A stretch of 64,000 nucleotides of DNA, from contig JAMDHS010000059.1 in assembly GCA_029717555.1 (NCBI GenBank), forward strand, positions 1 through 64,000, in the 5' to 3' direction. Under the pieces are notes generated by a model. The model saw nothing but the letters and a program-made list of their open reading frames with translations. It did no database searches and was not told the DNA's origin. This document shows, one piece after another, positions 42,234-54,818 of this stretch (its first letter is position 1; the number at the start of each line of letters is the position of its first letter). The stretch comes from Peribolospora baueri. Lineage: Eukaryota > Basidiomycota > Peribolosporomycetes > Peribolosporales > Peribolosporaceae. Position numbers and translations under genes: made by a program.

Positions 42234-45200
42234 CTACGGTTCTTCATCCGCGTCCTCCGCCTCATCCGAATCGCCAATGTCGATATCTGGCATCTCTTCA
42301 TCGTCATCGCCGTCGTCATTGGCCGCGTCGTTCTTCCCCGCAAAGGCTGCCGTCGAACGTGCATCGACCTGCACCATCGAAGAAGGAGCTCCTTCCAACC
42401 CTCCCCCATCTCCTCGACCCACGTCAGCAGCCGCCGAAAGAGCCATCGACGGGCCCGCAACCGGTTCGATGATCGCGGCGTCCTTCTTCTCCGCCAAGAC
42501 CGCCGTCGAACTGGTATCGACGTGAATCATTGAAGGAGTTTCTTCTGCCCTTTCCGCATCTTCCCGGCGTGCGTCACCTCCCGCCAAAGGAGCGATCGAT
42601 GGAGTCACGCCCGTCATGTCCACCACGTCGGCTTGCACCGACAAGGTTCCTTTCACCCCTCCCCCGTCTCCTCGGTCAATGTCGCCAGTCGCAGAACGAG
42701 CGATCGATGGGGCCACACCCGTCACGCCCACCGTTTCGATCACCGTAGAGCCACGCGCAGACACTAGAGGCGGGAAGCGCGGATGCAACAATCGTTCCAG
42801 GCGTCCGGTCAGGTCGCGAGCTGCTCGTCGAACACCCGCATCGGTGCAGTGAAGGGCTGACCGCGCGACCTCGACGGCAGCGCCGGATGCTGTGGCGAGG
42901 ACGGCGGTGCTGGAGGTATGGAGGGCATCGTCCAGTGCGGTCAAGACGGATGCGGCGAGCGCAGCTTCGGCACGAACGTGCGCTTGTGTCGTTTGTCGAA
43001 TCAAGAGGTGGTGAGCCAGATCTAGGAGGAGAGGCATCGTTAGAGCGTCCAGTTCAGCTTGGAGCGTTTCGATAGGGTCCACAAGGACGGGCAAAAGTCG
43101 CCCAAGCACTGTCCAGTTTAATTGTCAAACATATATATCCTCTTGAGCAGTCTGGAGACAGTTAAGCGCTCATGAGAGGCAAGCACGATATGGAGAGAAG
43201 ACACATACGTTGGAGAGCCGCTTGGGCGGTATCAATTTGTGCGGGATCAAGCCGTGCGCGCTGCGAGAATGCCTCGTCGGTTTCAAAAGTCTTCGTCCTC
43301 TTCGCTTGTGGTCGCTTGTGTTCAGTGGACCGTGCGGTCTGTTAAGGGACGTCGAAGATCGGAACGGAACCGTGGAAGTTAACGGAATGCAGGAAAGCGT
43401 TGAGACGAAAAGCACGAGAGCTTGGACTCACCGTTGTTGGCCCCGCAGACGCTTGCTTCAGCGAGATGGCAGTAGTCGCAAGTTCCTCTAAACAGAGTCG
43501 GGCGGTATGAGAGAGGCTCGGCTCGGCGGGATCGAGAAAGGCACCCGCCTCTGCGAGCAGATGTGCCAGCGTACGCAAAATGGCGAGGCGAAGGAGACTG
43601 AAAAAAACGAAGGGGAGATGCCAGAAAACCGATCACTAAGACCGTCCTTCCTGTTTGCAGTTCTCCGCTAGCACTCACGGAGCGGTACGATGATCCTCAT
43701 GTACCCTGACAAGGGTTGGTAGGAGACTAGGCAGGTACGGCGAAAGATGACCCTTGAGGCTGGCGGTGGGTATGGAAAAGAAGGATGGCGGTAAGTGATA
43801 GATCGGCTCGCATCCTAACCAGTGTGCACTTACCAGTTCGAAAGGTGCCCAAGGATGGAAAGAGAAATGAGGTGAATTCGCGGGAGGAAGGCCCTCTCAA
43901 GCACATGTTGAGAGCGGTCTGCGAGCTCCAATCCCTGCGCGGTTTCGCAAAAAGATGGATGTCAGCGGGTCTATCGGCGCGCCTAAAATGCGATGTAGTC
44001 ACTCACCTGGCTCGAAGCTGTGACACTCAACATGCTGTTGATAAGGGCAACCATGCTGGCGATTGGAATGGAAACGGGTGCTGGAGTCCCCGTTCTGTCC
44101 GCCAGGAGGGAAGGAAGACCAAGCTGTCCTTAGTTGTCGAGCCTAATATCACGGCGATATCGACCTCCAAATAGTAAAGTGGAATCTGCGCAGACTCACC
44201 GGAGGAGCACATTGAGTACTATGGAAGCCTTCTCCAGCCGGTCGAACGCCAGTGACATCACTTTGTAAGGCTCCTCAACGCCAGAGGCCGATAACGGGGC
44301 CAAATCAAAATGCGTAGTGAAGGAAGGGAAGCCATTAGGCTTGACGAACGTTGTCCACAAGGCGTCGTGACACGTCTTGGCTATCGTGCCAAATGTCGCT
44401 TGCAGTGTTCGAGACCAGATTGCAGCCGCTGTTCCTGGCGTGTTGACATTGCCTTTAGAGGAGGCTCCGGTGAGATGAAGAGCCGAAAGCACCTCCCCTG
44501 CGAGCACGACGTTCGAGGACAGCGTGGGAGCGTCTATTAATGGAGCGAAAATGGTCGTGGTGCACAAGTGCTGTATCCGATCGACCAGAGGTCTGTGCAG
44601 CGTCGGGAAGATCCTCAGGGCGACTCTGACGTATTGCAGACCGGCGTGCTGGTGCAACGAAACGATTGTCGCAAGAGGACGAGGAAACGTCAGGTCGATC
44701 AGGTGCACGAAGTTGTCAAGCAGCGGCAACAAAACAATGAACGGCTTACAAGCAGAGTCGAATCCATTCCGGGACCTTGAGCCACCTCTCGCTCACACAG
44801 CGAGGATACAGAAGCACTAAGCTTCACGACAATGGGAGAGAGCACCTCCCGCGTGTATTCGGGACGGGAGGACGCCAATGGCAGGAGGTGGTCGGCCAGT
44901 AGTACGAGTATGGGACGGGCGTACGATGGAGTCGATCCCGGCCTAGTCAGAGCTCCTGCGGCCCAGCTGACCCAGCCTCGGGCTTCTGCGACGGCGACCT
45001 CTGGCGCCTGCGCAGAGGTGACGCAAGCAAGCCAGACTCCCGTGCTCTTGCTGGCCTCGGTCCGGCCAGCCATGAGAGAGTTGATACGCACCGTCCATCG
45101 GTGAAGAGCCGTCTGCGCCGCGGCATGATCTTCGTGCGCCGGCGAGACTGATGCGGTATAGACGAGGGCGAGGATGCGCGTGGACGCGAGGGTGGGCAGC

Positions 45201-45316
45201 AGGAGCTCGAGCTGCTGCTCCGGTGTGGACTTGTCCGAGTCGGAGCGGAGGAAGGCAGCAAGAAGGGAAAGCAGCTGCTCCGAGGGAGGAGAGCGCCGCG
45301 CAAAGTCATCCATCAT
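42234..45316 (-). CDS. RIX1: Pre-60S ribosome assembly factor Rix1 (PELP1 family)
   Basis: Scaffold of the Rix1-Ipi1-Ipi3 complex that binds pre-60S particles with the Rea1/Mdn1 ATPase, in the nucleolus/nucleoplasm. Several exons; start ATG 45316 (MMDDFARRSPPSEQLL). The helical-repeat part reads LLAAFLRSDSD, GRTEASKSTGVWLACV, GAAGALT-like helices, then PFIVLLPLLDNFVHLIDLTF and LQYVRVALRIFPTLHRPLVD, LAGEVLSALHLTGASSKG. The C-terminal exon (ending 42234) starts in helices (LAHHLLIRQTTQAHVRAEAA) and passes into about 170 residues of low-complexity sequence with decayed internal repeats, ending in a very acidic tail (DDGDDDEEMPDIDIGDSDEA), like PELP1/Rix1. Some internal exon borders (42.9-44.2 kb) are uncertain. 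Divergent from SEC10. Confidence 0.8.
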
Positions 45317-45527
45317 CGTCACACCGCCGAGCTGAAGACTGCTTGCTATGCGACGACGACGAGCAAGTCGCAGCGTGAACTCGACGAGAAGAATGAATGC
45401 CGTCTGGAAAGCTGCGGTACCCGATGTCTGCTGACTAAGCAGTGCGAGCTGGGATGGTCGTCACCCGCCGCAATCCTCGACTCGCTCGCTGTCCTCCCCA
45501 TCGACGTCGAGCGTGGTGGACTCGGTC
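45317..45527. promoter_or_regulatory. Divergent promoter RIX1 / SEC10
   Basis: 211 bp between two start codons, the shortest head-to-head spacing in the window. No known site recognised. Confidence 0.5.
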
Positions 45528-48500
45528 ATGAGTGACGCTCAATCTGGGACGCACGCGCGAGCTCGCGACCGAGGCTCTGTGGCGAACGTGTATCACGACC
45601 CCGCCGTTGCGCGTCTGTTGCAGCTCGAGACCTTCGAGGTGAGCGGAGCGTCATGGGTCATGCTCGTGCTCGTTCATCCCAGCAATAATTCATGCATATA
45701 CGCCGCTGAACCGGACTTAACTTGCTCGACTTGGCCTCTACGCAGCGAGCATTCGACGTCAAGGACTTCATTGCTGGCCTTTCCGAGAAAGTGCTTTCTA
45801 GATCGAAAACGGAGTCTGGGCGTGAGTACTGTCCACAAAACATGGGCCTAACCGCGTCCTCGACCCACTTTGCAAGGCAGTGATTTGTTCAACTAACAAC
45901 ATCCTGGTTTTAGCTTTGTCGCCTCGTCCACTCATCCGTACGTTCGAGCATGCCGTCGTCGATCTCTTGGAGATACGAGCGCAGGTTCAGGCCAAGGCGG
46001 AACGCTTGGACGGAGAAGTGCACGTTGCAGAGCAAGCATATACAAAGAAGCTCAAGGAGCTCAGTGTCAATGTAGAGGTGAGCCTTCAACTCTTTGGCTG
46101 TACTTACATGCACGGCTGCAATGGAGCGAACGGTCTGTCGTTATTGAGTTTGTTTAACCGCGTTGCGTTACCCGTCCCATCAGGCTGTCAGCTCGTCCTT
46201 TTCGAGCTTGGAAAACCGCATTTCTGAAGTCGGTCGAACAGCCATTCGGATCGGTGAGGCTTGCAGCTTGACTGTAGCGCAGGAAAGATTTTGGTATCAT
46301 TTTACCCAGTTCTAATTTGCCGATATTTGTTCCCATATGATCGTGGGGGGCGGCAGGCGAGCAATTACAAACCATCGACAGGCAGCGCCTTCGAGCATCG
46401 GAGGCTCACGACCTCATTCAATATTACTACCAATTTGCCCAAGGCGATACCTCCCGCGTCGATACGCTCCTCAAATCTAGACGGCCCGAGGACCGGCACA
46501 CAGCAGCCGTTGTGGCTCGACGCCTGGCAGCCATTAGTCGGGAGGTGGACGTGGAAGGGGCGGAGAAGACGCGGGAGGAGATCGACAGGTATTGCGAGTC
46601 GTTTGAGAAGATGATGCTGAAATTGTTCGATAGGAGCTTCCGGAAAGGGGATCCTAAGATGATGGCGGTGAGTAAGATTGGAATCCCTGACACTCCCGCA
46701 TCCAGCATCTGTGCCCCGCTCCTCCATTGTGTAATGTCTTCCTCCTCTTGTGTATGTGGCACGGCTGACGCAGTGGAGAGCTGACCTACATTGCGGCTTT
46801 CTTCCAGCACTGCGCCAAAGTCCTGCAAGACTTCAACGGCGGTGCTTCCTGCGTGCAGATATATGTTAACCAGCACGACTTCTTCATCAGCAAGAACCGT
46901 GTCGAGCAGGCTGAAGCTGTGTTATCCAGCACGATGTGAGCAAACCCTCTGCCCTCCGCCTTGCTTCCCCCTTTTTCATCATGCGGATCGCTGACGCTGC
47001 ATTCCTCTCATCCTTCACGTAGTTGGGACGCCCTTCCGGATCCTGATGCTTTGCCACCCAAGTCCGAACCCGCTCTCGACGCCTTGTTCGCTGAAATCCG
47101 AGAAACGGTCAACCAGGAAGCGCACATTATCCAAGCAGTTTTTCCCGAGCCCATCGTCGTGATGCAGAATTTCTTGCAGCGCGTCTTTGCACAGTCGGTG
47201 AGCACGGTCGTACGATAAGACGGTCGTTACCATTAGCACAAGCTTAATTTTGGTGCAACGGTCAATGCCACAGATTCAAGGTTTTGTGGAAGTATTGATG
47301 CAGAAGGCGGGCCAGTACTCGGACCTCACGTCCCTGCGGGCTCTTCACATGGCTCGGTCGTCGACGTTCGCGCTGGCAGACGATCTCAAGCCATACGACT
47401 TTTCTGGCCGAATCGCCTCCGGCTCGACGCTATCACCCAACGGTGTCATTTCTCCAGGCAACGAGACGTCGATTACGGTTGCTGGTTCTGGAGGCAGTGG
47501 GAGCGCTTTGGCACCCATGCTCGATCAGGCCGTCGAAGAGCTGTTCGTGCCTTACATGGAGAGCGGAGGCGTAAAATACCTTGAACGTGAGGCAAAAAGC
47601 TTGACTGAGCTGTTCGCGACGTATCTGGCTCGGTTCGAACGGTGGCACGTGAGTCATGGATTCCTCATCCGCCTGAAGGGCTATATCTCTCCAGTTTCGA
47701 TTGACCATGTTCCGCTTCACTCGTTTCTTTTATTCTGCAGCAAGATGCTCGGAAAGCAAAGTCGACGACGCTGCTAGACCGAATGCGCACGCAACTCACG
47801 TCTTCGAGCAATACTACGCCCTCCACTCCTAGCGCCTCTGGCTTGTTCAACAAGCTGTCCGGCCTGGGAGTCGCGCGTTCCACGACGCCGACGCCAGGGA
47901 GCAGGAACAGCGGCGGCGAGTCGGCGGACCTGGAGGTGCAGGTCGAGGAGAAGGACGGCGAGCTCAATTTGGACGTGGCCGAGAGAATGCTTCGGTGGCA
48001 TGCTGAGGCAGTCGGACGATGTGTCGACTTGAGTGCGAGCAGCGATGTGTAAGTCTCGCTAACGATCGACCTTGCTTAGCGGTCACATATTCCACATCCG
48101 CTGACGATCCTCCCTCTTGTTCCAGTCCCAAAAACTCGTTCGTCCTCCTAAAGGTCCTGTCTGAGGCGTTCATCAAGTCATACGTGGAGACCGCCCTTGA
48201 CACGTGAGCGAGGGTCGAACGTCCGGAACATCCTCCTTGACCACAGTCTACTGACCGCGTGTGGCGTCTTTCCCTACAGGGCGAAGGACCGGATCTCGTC
48301 AACGGATTCGCGCACCGAACCTGACCTGCGTCCCCTGCGGGTGGTGAAGATGGTGGACATGGTCATCAATCTGTGGCAGCACTACGTCAAGACCGCTCTC
48401 CTCCCTCTGGCTTCCAGCAGCGTCACGGTCCGACGCGAAATGGCTATATTCGACAATCATAACATGTTGAGAGTGGAGGGGAAGGTGAACGCGATGGTGC

Positions 48501-49459
48501 AGAGGGGCACGGACGGTGAGTCGGAATTTTGGAAGCGGCACGCCTCGGGCAGCAGATTTGAGATCACGCTGATAAAACCTATCGTGTGTCCTCCCCTCGC
48601 TTTTTTCGCCCGCCTCAGTCGTGTTGTCATGGCTCACTTCCCGCCTGGCGCTCCAAAAGAAGACGGACTACAAGCCGAAGAATGACGACCTCTCTTTCGC
48701 TCAGATCAACACGGAGCCTTGCTTGGCTTGTTGTGAAATGCTCTCCAAGGTCCGGGACGTGGCTAGGGAGAGTCTGAGCGGGAAAAACCTAGAGGTTTTC
48801 CTAACCGAAATCGGCGTGGGCTTCCACAGGTGAGAACGGTCGAGCACACCGGCCCTTTTAGTTTTTCTCGCGCGACACTCATTTTTCTCCTTTCTCCCTC
48901 CTCCCTTCAAGCCTGTTACTGGACCACCTGAAAAAGTTTCCCGTGAGCGCCACTGGCGGGCTGATGCTCACAAAGTAAGCCGGCTCGCTTGCAAGCGCCT
49001 TCTTCATCGCGACGACTACCGCGCGCGAGGGTTCTCATAGCCTTTTGGCCCGTTTCCGTCCCACTCACTTGCAGAGACCTGGCCATGTATCAAGACGAGA
49101 TCACGACGTTCGACATTCCCGCGCTCAACGACCGGTTCGAGATGATCCGCCAGCTGGGCAACCTGTTCATCGTTCAACCGGGCGTGCTCAAGTCGTACAT
49201 GAACGAAAGCTACTTGGGAAAGATCGACGAAGCGCTTCTGCGGCCTTACCTGGCTCAGCGAGTGGACTATCCCAAGTTTGCTCGCCGGTTCAGCGCGCTC
49301 GCCGCAGAGGTTGACGGCGGCGGCGGCGGGCCGGCTCCGAGCGCGGGATTGCCCCGTATCCCGAAGGACGAAGGGGTGACGAGGTTGGGCCAGCTCGTGC
49401 GGGACCTGGAAGCGCTCGTGGAGACCGGGCGTTCGTCGGAAGACGCCAAGTTTGCATGA
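45528..49459 (+). CDS. SEC10: Exocyst complex component Sec10 (EXOC5)
   Basis: Subunit of the exocyst, the tethering complex for secretory vesicles at growth sites. About twelve exons, roughly 900 residues. Start ATG 45528 (MSDAQSG), then RAFDVKDFIAGLSEKVL, LIRTFEHAVVDLLEIRAQVQ with a coiled coil, AHDLIQYYYQFAQGDTSRV, ESFEKMMLKLFDRSFRKGDP, and the diagnostic HCAKVLQDFNGGASCVQIYV with NQHDFFISKNRV. Later: EIRETVNQEAHIIQAVFPEP, VMQNFLQRVFAQS, LDQAVEELFVPYMESGGVKY, EREAKSL, and the C-terminal ITTFDIPALNDRFEMIRQLG, NLFIVQPGVL. The C-terminus has a Gly-rich run (GGGGGP) before DEGVTRLGQLVRDLE. Good agreement with the family throughout; exon borders not all verified. Confidence 0.95.
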
Positions 49460-49583
49460 GAGTGGCGGAGTGCGGGTTGCACGGATGCACGGGCCTGCGG
49501 ACGCGCGCGGCGGCGGCGTCGTCGTTCTGGTCTCGCCCGATCACCCTGATACCCCCAGTCCATGTATTAGTAGTCCCACGTTT

Positions 49584-50609
49584 CTATTCGGAAGAGACGC
49601 TGTCTTGGTCTATGATCACACCGTCGACACTCGCGCTCGCCAACGTGACGCCGTCCGCCGAGCTGGTGAACCCAATCTTAAAGTCAGGGAGCATCTGTCT
49701 GCCGAACGTGGTGCCGAAATGATGGACCAGCGCCGGGATGTGGTCCTGCACCGGCCGCACTTTGCCGCGTCTCCCCTGCGCCAGCATCTCTTGCTCTACG
49801 CTGCTTTGAGTGGCGCCTTGGATACCGCAAGCGACGATGCGGCGAAAGTACTCGTCGACGTCTCGGGTGATGTTGATGGCGAACCCGTGCGATGTGACGC
49901 GGTGCCGGACCTGTACGCCGATCGAGCCGATCTTGGCGGTGGGCGAGGTCCAGACGCCGGTGTGTTCGGAGGGGACAGTGGGCACGGAGAGGGAGCCGAG
50001 GTAGGCGGTCATGAAGGTCTGCAGGCGGCAAATATAGTCCCGGATGCCGAGCTATTTCGCGGTTAGGCGTAGGGGAGGAAGCGTCCCGTCGTCAGTGCCC
50101 CTTTCCCGTCAGAACACGCATCACCCAGGCGGTGTTTGGTTGGCACCGCTCGGCTCGCCTTGGCCGCTCACCTTCATCGCTCCGATATCGAGGATGGGAT
50201 AGCCGGTGACCTGGCCCGGTCCGTGGTAAGTGATCTGGCCTCCGCGCTTGGTGAGGTGATAATCCGCGCCGAGGCTCGTCAGCCTTTCCGCCTCGTTCCC
50301 GCTGTCGTCCTCCTTCTCCCTCCGCCCAACGGTGTACACGGGCCGGTGCTCCAGCAAGAGCAGATGGTCGGTGCCGGCCACTCGAGCCGCCTGTCTCGCC
50401 TCCTCCGATTCTGGGTGGACGGAAGCGAGAACCTGCCGAGCCAGACGACGACGCTCTACGAGCGCCTCTTGCAGTGCGAGGCCGAGGCGGTATGGGACGT
50501 GGTAAGGGACGTAGGTGTAGAAGATCGGCGGTAGGACGCCGTCGCCGAGTGTGCGGGCGGAGACGCTGAAGGCACGGGAGCCAGCTGGAGAGAGACGTAA
50601 GCGGAGCAT
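49584..50609 (-). CDS. LIP2: Octanoyl-[acyl-carrier-protein] transferase, mitochondrial
   Basis: LipB family; moves octanoyl from acyl-carrier protein to target lysines, the first step of protein lipoylation. Two exons (50609-50172, 50051-49584) encode 301 residues. ATG 50609 opens a basic leader (LRLRLSPAGSRAFSVSARTL) fit for mitochondrial import; the longer frame upstream lacks an ATG. Motifs: LLLLEHRPVYTVGRR, RGGQITYHGPGQVTGYP, then KLGIRDYICRLQ formed at the splice join, AKIGSIGVQVRHRVTSHGFA with the catalytic lysine near 186, and IVACGIQG with the catalytic cysteine near 221. The end GVTLASASVDGV is variable in the family. Head to head with AUH, 235 bp apart. Confidence 0.95.
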
Positions 50610-50844
50610 GGGACGAGACGGGAGACGGCCCCTGCGTGGTGGTGGTGTTGGTGTTGGTGGTGATGATGATGGGGTGACGGGAAAAGAATTGTCCGCCGCC
50701 AAAAAACATCATCCACGGCGATTTAAATATATTTATTTCCGCTCCCCCACACTCGCTCGCATTTAACCACCCTCGCCTGCTCGTCCGTCACCGTCACCGT
50801 CACCAACACCGAAACCGACTCATCGCCTCGTTCGCCCACCGAAG
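50610..50844. promoter_or_regulatory. Divergent promoter LIP2 / AUH
   Basis: 235 bp between start codons of two mitochondrial-enzyme genes. It contains an AT-rich, TATA-like stretch (aaatatatttat near 50726) and repeated caccgt units near 50787-50803. Both could be promoter parts; this is inference. Confidence 0.5.
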
Positions 50845-52272
50845 ATGCTTCGCACTCTCTTCCTCCCGCACGCTCTCCCCACCCGTGCCCTCTGCCGCTC
50901 GCCAAGCCTCTCCTACCTCCGCATCGTCCAGCGACGCGCCTACTCCTCGCCGAGCGCGGGGAAGGAGGCCTACCTCGAACCGCACGTCGGCGTGGAGGGC
51001 ATCACCTACTTGACACTCAACCGCCCGAGCGCGAAGAACGCCATCAGCGTAAAGTTGCTCGACGAGATGGAGGAGGCCATCGACGAGGCGCGCTTTGACG
51101 GGTGAGCGAGAGCTAGGTAGCCTCGACGCCTTTTCCGCCTCGTTCTCTGAGCCGCTTCATCTTCGCACTCGATTTCCTTCTCCCATCCCTTCCAGCCGTA
51201 CTCGAGCGCTCATCGTCCGCTCCACCGTTCCGGGCACCTTTTGCGCGGGGGCAGACCTGAAAGAGCGGCGCACCATGTCGCCCTCTCAGGTGGATCGGTT
51301 CCTCCTCGGCCTCAGACGCACTTTCACCGCGCTCGAGCAGCTGCCTTTGCCCACGATCGCCGCCCTCGACGGACTGGCTATGGGTGGGGGCCTCGAGTTG
51401 GCTTTGTGCTGCGATATTCGAGTGGCAGGTGAGTCCGAGGCGGGCAGCGGAGCGGCCTGTACGAGCTCGGCATCCCCTCACACCTGCTCTCCCTCCCTAT
51501 CCAAGGTCCGAGCGCGACCAGGCTCGGCCTCACGGAAACCAGGCTCGCCATCATCCCAGGGTGAGCGACAGTGTGACGGGCCCGCTCCCCGGCCGACGAC
51601 ATTTCCTCTTCTCACATCACACCACTTTGCCCCCGTTTCCTTCTTCCACGCACGGCACACCCAGCGCTGGAGGCACCCAGCGCTTGACGCGCCTCCTCGG
51701 CCCTTCGAAAGCAAAGGACCTCATCTTCTCCTCACGACTGCTGAACGCCCAGCAGGCGCACGAGGTCGGCCTCGTCGACCACTTAGCTGTCGCCGCCGCC
51801 GCCGGGGAAGAGAAGGGCAACGACCAAGCCCAAGCCGGTCAAAGCCGCGGAACGGAGGCGGTCGCGAGGGCGGTCGAGCTGGCTGAGGAGATGGTGCCCA
51901 ACGGTACGTGTCGCGCGTCCGTCCGGCCGTGCTTAAAGCTTTGGCGCTCGGCTGACCTGCGCCCGACTTGGGGGATTGGTCCGCGCTCGCAGGTCCGCTG
52001 GCCATCAAAGCCGCAAAGCTGGCCATCGACCGTGGTATCCAGGTAGATCTGTAAGCATCACCCGTCCTCCCGGCCGCCATCCATCCAATACACCCTCGGC
52101 GCGGGTGGACCATTCATTGACTAACTCTACTCGGACCCCCAAAATCCAATCCAGCGAATCGGCCCTCGACTTTGAACGACAATGCTATGCCACCATCCTG
52201 CACACCAAGGACCGACTGGAAGGGCTCAAAGCGTTTGCGGAGAAGCGCAAGCCGATCTACCGCGGGGAGTAG
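50845..52272 (+). CDS. AUH: Methylglutaconyl-CoA hydratase (AUH-type crotonase)
   Basis: Crotonase-fold enzyme hydrating 3-methylglutaconyl-CoA to HMG-CoA in leucine breakdown in the mitochondrial matrix. About six exons, roughly 320 residues. ATG 50845 begins an Arg/Leu/Ser-rich leader ([20 protein letters not shown]). Then [55 protein letters not shown] with the first catalytic-position Glu, [20 protein letters not shown] with the second Glu, [40 protein letters not shown] and the AUH-type end [19 protein letters not shown]. The [22 protein letters not shown] end separates AUH from short-chain enoyl-CoA hydratase. A Gly/Glu/Gln-rich insert follows VGLVDHL. Confidence 0.9.
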
Positions 52273-52917
52273 GTCGCGGCGAGCAGGTAGGTAAGGGAGG
52301 GGATCGCGGAGGATAAATGGATGGATGGAGACATTCGGTCGACTTGCGAGGGCGGGGGCAACGTTTGTTGTATCCCTATCCGAGGTAAAACGAACAAGAA
52401 CCGCACGCGTGCCGCTTCGACACGTTTGCCTTAGCTCCCACAAATCGGGGTAGAAAGACGGGGGGAGGGAAGTCAAGGTAGGGGGCGAGGAGAAGAAGAT
52501 GGGAGGAGGGGAGCGCTTGCGACAGGCAAGCCTTTGTGACATGATATGAATAGAGACGAAAGGGAACGAATACCCGTGTTAGGCCCATCTTTCCTGTACG
52601 CAGTGTAGTGTACGCAGACAAGACCGTCCCTGGACGACAGACACATCCTCGCACGCGAGCACTCGATGGAAACACAAACACGCACACACACAACGGCATT
52701 GCAAGGTGGCCAAAGATACGGGATGCAAGGGGACGTCATCCGCGTTGGCTAGACCGGCCTTCGGTGCTTCGCCTTCGCAGACCCGAGGGTTTCGCACGCG
52801 AGCGAGACGCGCGGGTACAACAGGAGCTCGATCAAGGGGGCGAAACGAAGCGGACGGAGCGATGAGGCAGACGGAGCGGCGGGGCGGGTCAGCGTGATGA
52901 CTCGCGCTTAGGCTACA
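52273..52917. other. Convergent intergenic AUH / GIS2
   Basis: 645 bp between two convergent stops. ORFs present are short and compositionally odd; no gene seen. Confidence 0.5.
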
Positions 52918-53774
52918 ATGCTAGCCGGGGCGGCGCTCGGCGAGGCGACTTGGTTCTGAGGGCAGTCGCGGGCGATGTGGCCCTCCTGCTGGCATTTGTA
53001 GCAGGTCTTGGGGCGAGCGACCGCGACAGGAGCACCACCGGCGCTACCAACGGGAGCGGGGGCCTGGCAGTCGCGGGCGTAGTGGTTCAGGCCATTGCTG
53101 GGAGGAACGGAAGGGTGGAGATGATAGGACGATGATCAAAAAACGAATTCAACCATCCGGCATCCGTCCAGGCGTGGCCCGCGGCCGACGCTCACCAGCG
53201 GTAGCAGCGGATGGCGCCACCGGCACCGACACGGGCTGCGCCGCGGCCGATACTGAAGCCGGGGCACATCCTAGCGATGTGACCGAAGCGGCCGCAGTTC
53301 TGAAGAAAAAAGAAAGGATGGTCGGTCGTGGTGGTCGTGGAGCTCAGGTGACGCTCTGTCTACCTTTGATTGGCGCACCGCTGGCCGGACAGTGGACTCA
53401 CATAGCACTTCTGACCGGCGCCGGCGGCGGGGCCGCGGCCGCCAGCGACGGCGATGGAAGGGCAGTCGGCCTGGATGTGACCGACACCACCGCAGTGGTA
53501 GCACTGCTTGGCCTCGACCGTGCGAGGCTGAGGGCAGGCGCTGCTCTCGTGGCCCGGCTGGCGGCAGTTGAAGCACAACCTAGTCTCCGAGCTGCAGTTC
53601 TCGGCCAGGTGACCGACTGGGCGACGCAAACATAGAGACGAGATGGAATGACCGGTCAGTAGGGGAAGACGATAGGACAAAGAAGAATAGTAACAAAAAA
53701 AAAGAAAGAAAAGGCGCTGGCTCGAAGGAACACTCACGGTTGCCACACTTGTAACATCCGCGACGATAAGCCAT
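52918..53774 (-). CDS. GIS2: CCHC zinc-knuckle nucleic-acid-binding protein (Gis2/CNBP)
   Basis: RNA/ssDNA-binding protein of the CNBP family, linked to translation control and stress granules in yeast. Start ATG 53774 (MAYRRGCYKCGN). After joining exons, six CX2CX4HX4C knuckles appear: CYKCGNLGHLAENC (across intron 1), CFNCRQPGHESSAC, CYHCGGVGHIQADC, CYNCGRFGHIARMC (across an intron), CYRCNGLNHYARDC (across an intron) and CYKCQQEGHIARDC. Ala/Pro/Val-rich linkers lie between the last three. The end SAAPASIVA is low-complexity. Introns repeatedly split knuckles inside or just after the C-x-x-C part. Upstream of the start codon on the same strand is about 1 kb with no gene. Confidence 0.93.
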
Positions 53775-54818
53775 CCTTCCTACTTGGCTGCTTTCTTACC
53801 GTCGGACACGTTGATGAACGCGCAGCAATTGCAAGTCGCATTAGATGGCAGTCACGGGCGGCGCGAGAGGCAGAAGGCGTGTCGGAGAGGAGTGGAGGAG
53901 GTCCGACGTCGTCGACAAGGTCGAGAGATGGAATGGGACAGATGGCGAAAGGGCGACAGCGGGGCATACACAGCACTTTGGTCGGTCAAAGACGCCCCCA
54001 CACCTTCTCGCACAACGACGCATCTACACATTGCCCATTCCCTCCCTCCCTTCCTTCCTCTCCAGCCAGGTTACGAACGGCGCCGCCACAGACCCTCTCG
54101 TGCGCCTCCCTCCCTCCCGCCCCTCCCTCCAACTCGTCCCCGACCAACAACCACCTCCCACTCACCAGACAGACAACAACAATAAACCTTCTTCAATCAA
54201 TCAACAGCTTCTTCCAGCCTTCTTCAACGACCGAACGAACTGCTGCCTCTTGCTTGCTTTGCTTGGTTGACTCGCTGATTGGCGGTGGCTCGGGGAAAGA
54301 ACAGATGGGAATGATGTCAAGCTGAAGATTGTCACCCCCTTCGTCCGACGGCGCGATGGCTGGAGATAGGCGGAGACAGGCGGAGGCAGACGGAACGGGA
54401 ATGTTGCTGCGCCAATTTCCCAGGCTGCCTGTGCCGCCTGCGCCAACCGCCCTAACCCTTGAGGAAGGGACAAAATGAAGACGACGGCTTCGTCCGCCAG
54501 GTCACGCGCCGTTCGACGTCTTAGCATAATACCAAGCAACGAGAACGGCCCTCTCGTTCCCTCATCTCTCGCTCTCGCGCTTAATGACGCTGACAAAGGG
54601 AATCTTGATTGACTAACGCGGCAAACGAGGACGACGACGCCAGAGAAACGCGGGGAACAGGAACGACGCGAGACCAACGCGCGGGGCGAGGGAGGACCGA
54701 TACAGGAGGGGGGGCGGCGGGGGACACGCCAACGGAGGAGGGCGGAGGGCGGAGGGCCAAGGGGAAGGAGGGAGGGGAAGGAGGGTCACGACAGGGTAAC
54801 AATCACTGGACCAGAAGT
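53775..54818. promoter_or_regulatory. Intergenic: GIS2 upstream region and 14-3-3 3' flank
   Basis: 1044 bp between two minus-strand genes. Its middle (about 54040-54140) is strongly pyrimidine-rich on the plus strand. ORFs in it look like low-complexity shadows; no gene recognised. The GIS2 5' UTR probably lies at the left end. Confidence 0.45.

Noticed and set aside
51745-51900. Gly/Ala/Glu-rich insert in AUH as an unspliced intron
   Set aside because: Frame is kept through it and no good donor-acceptor pair gives a better join, so I treat it as a low-complexity insert.
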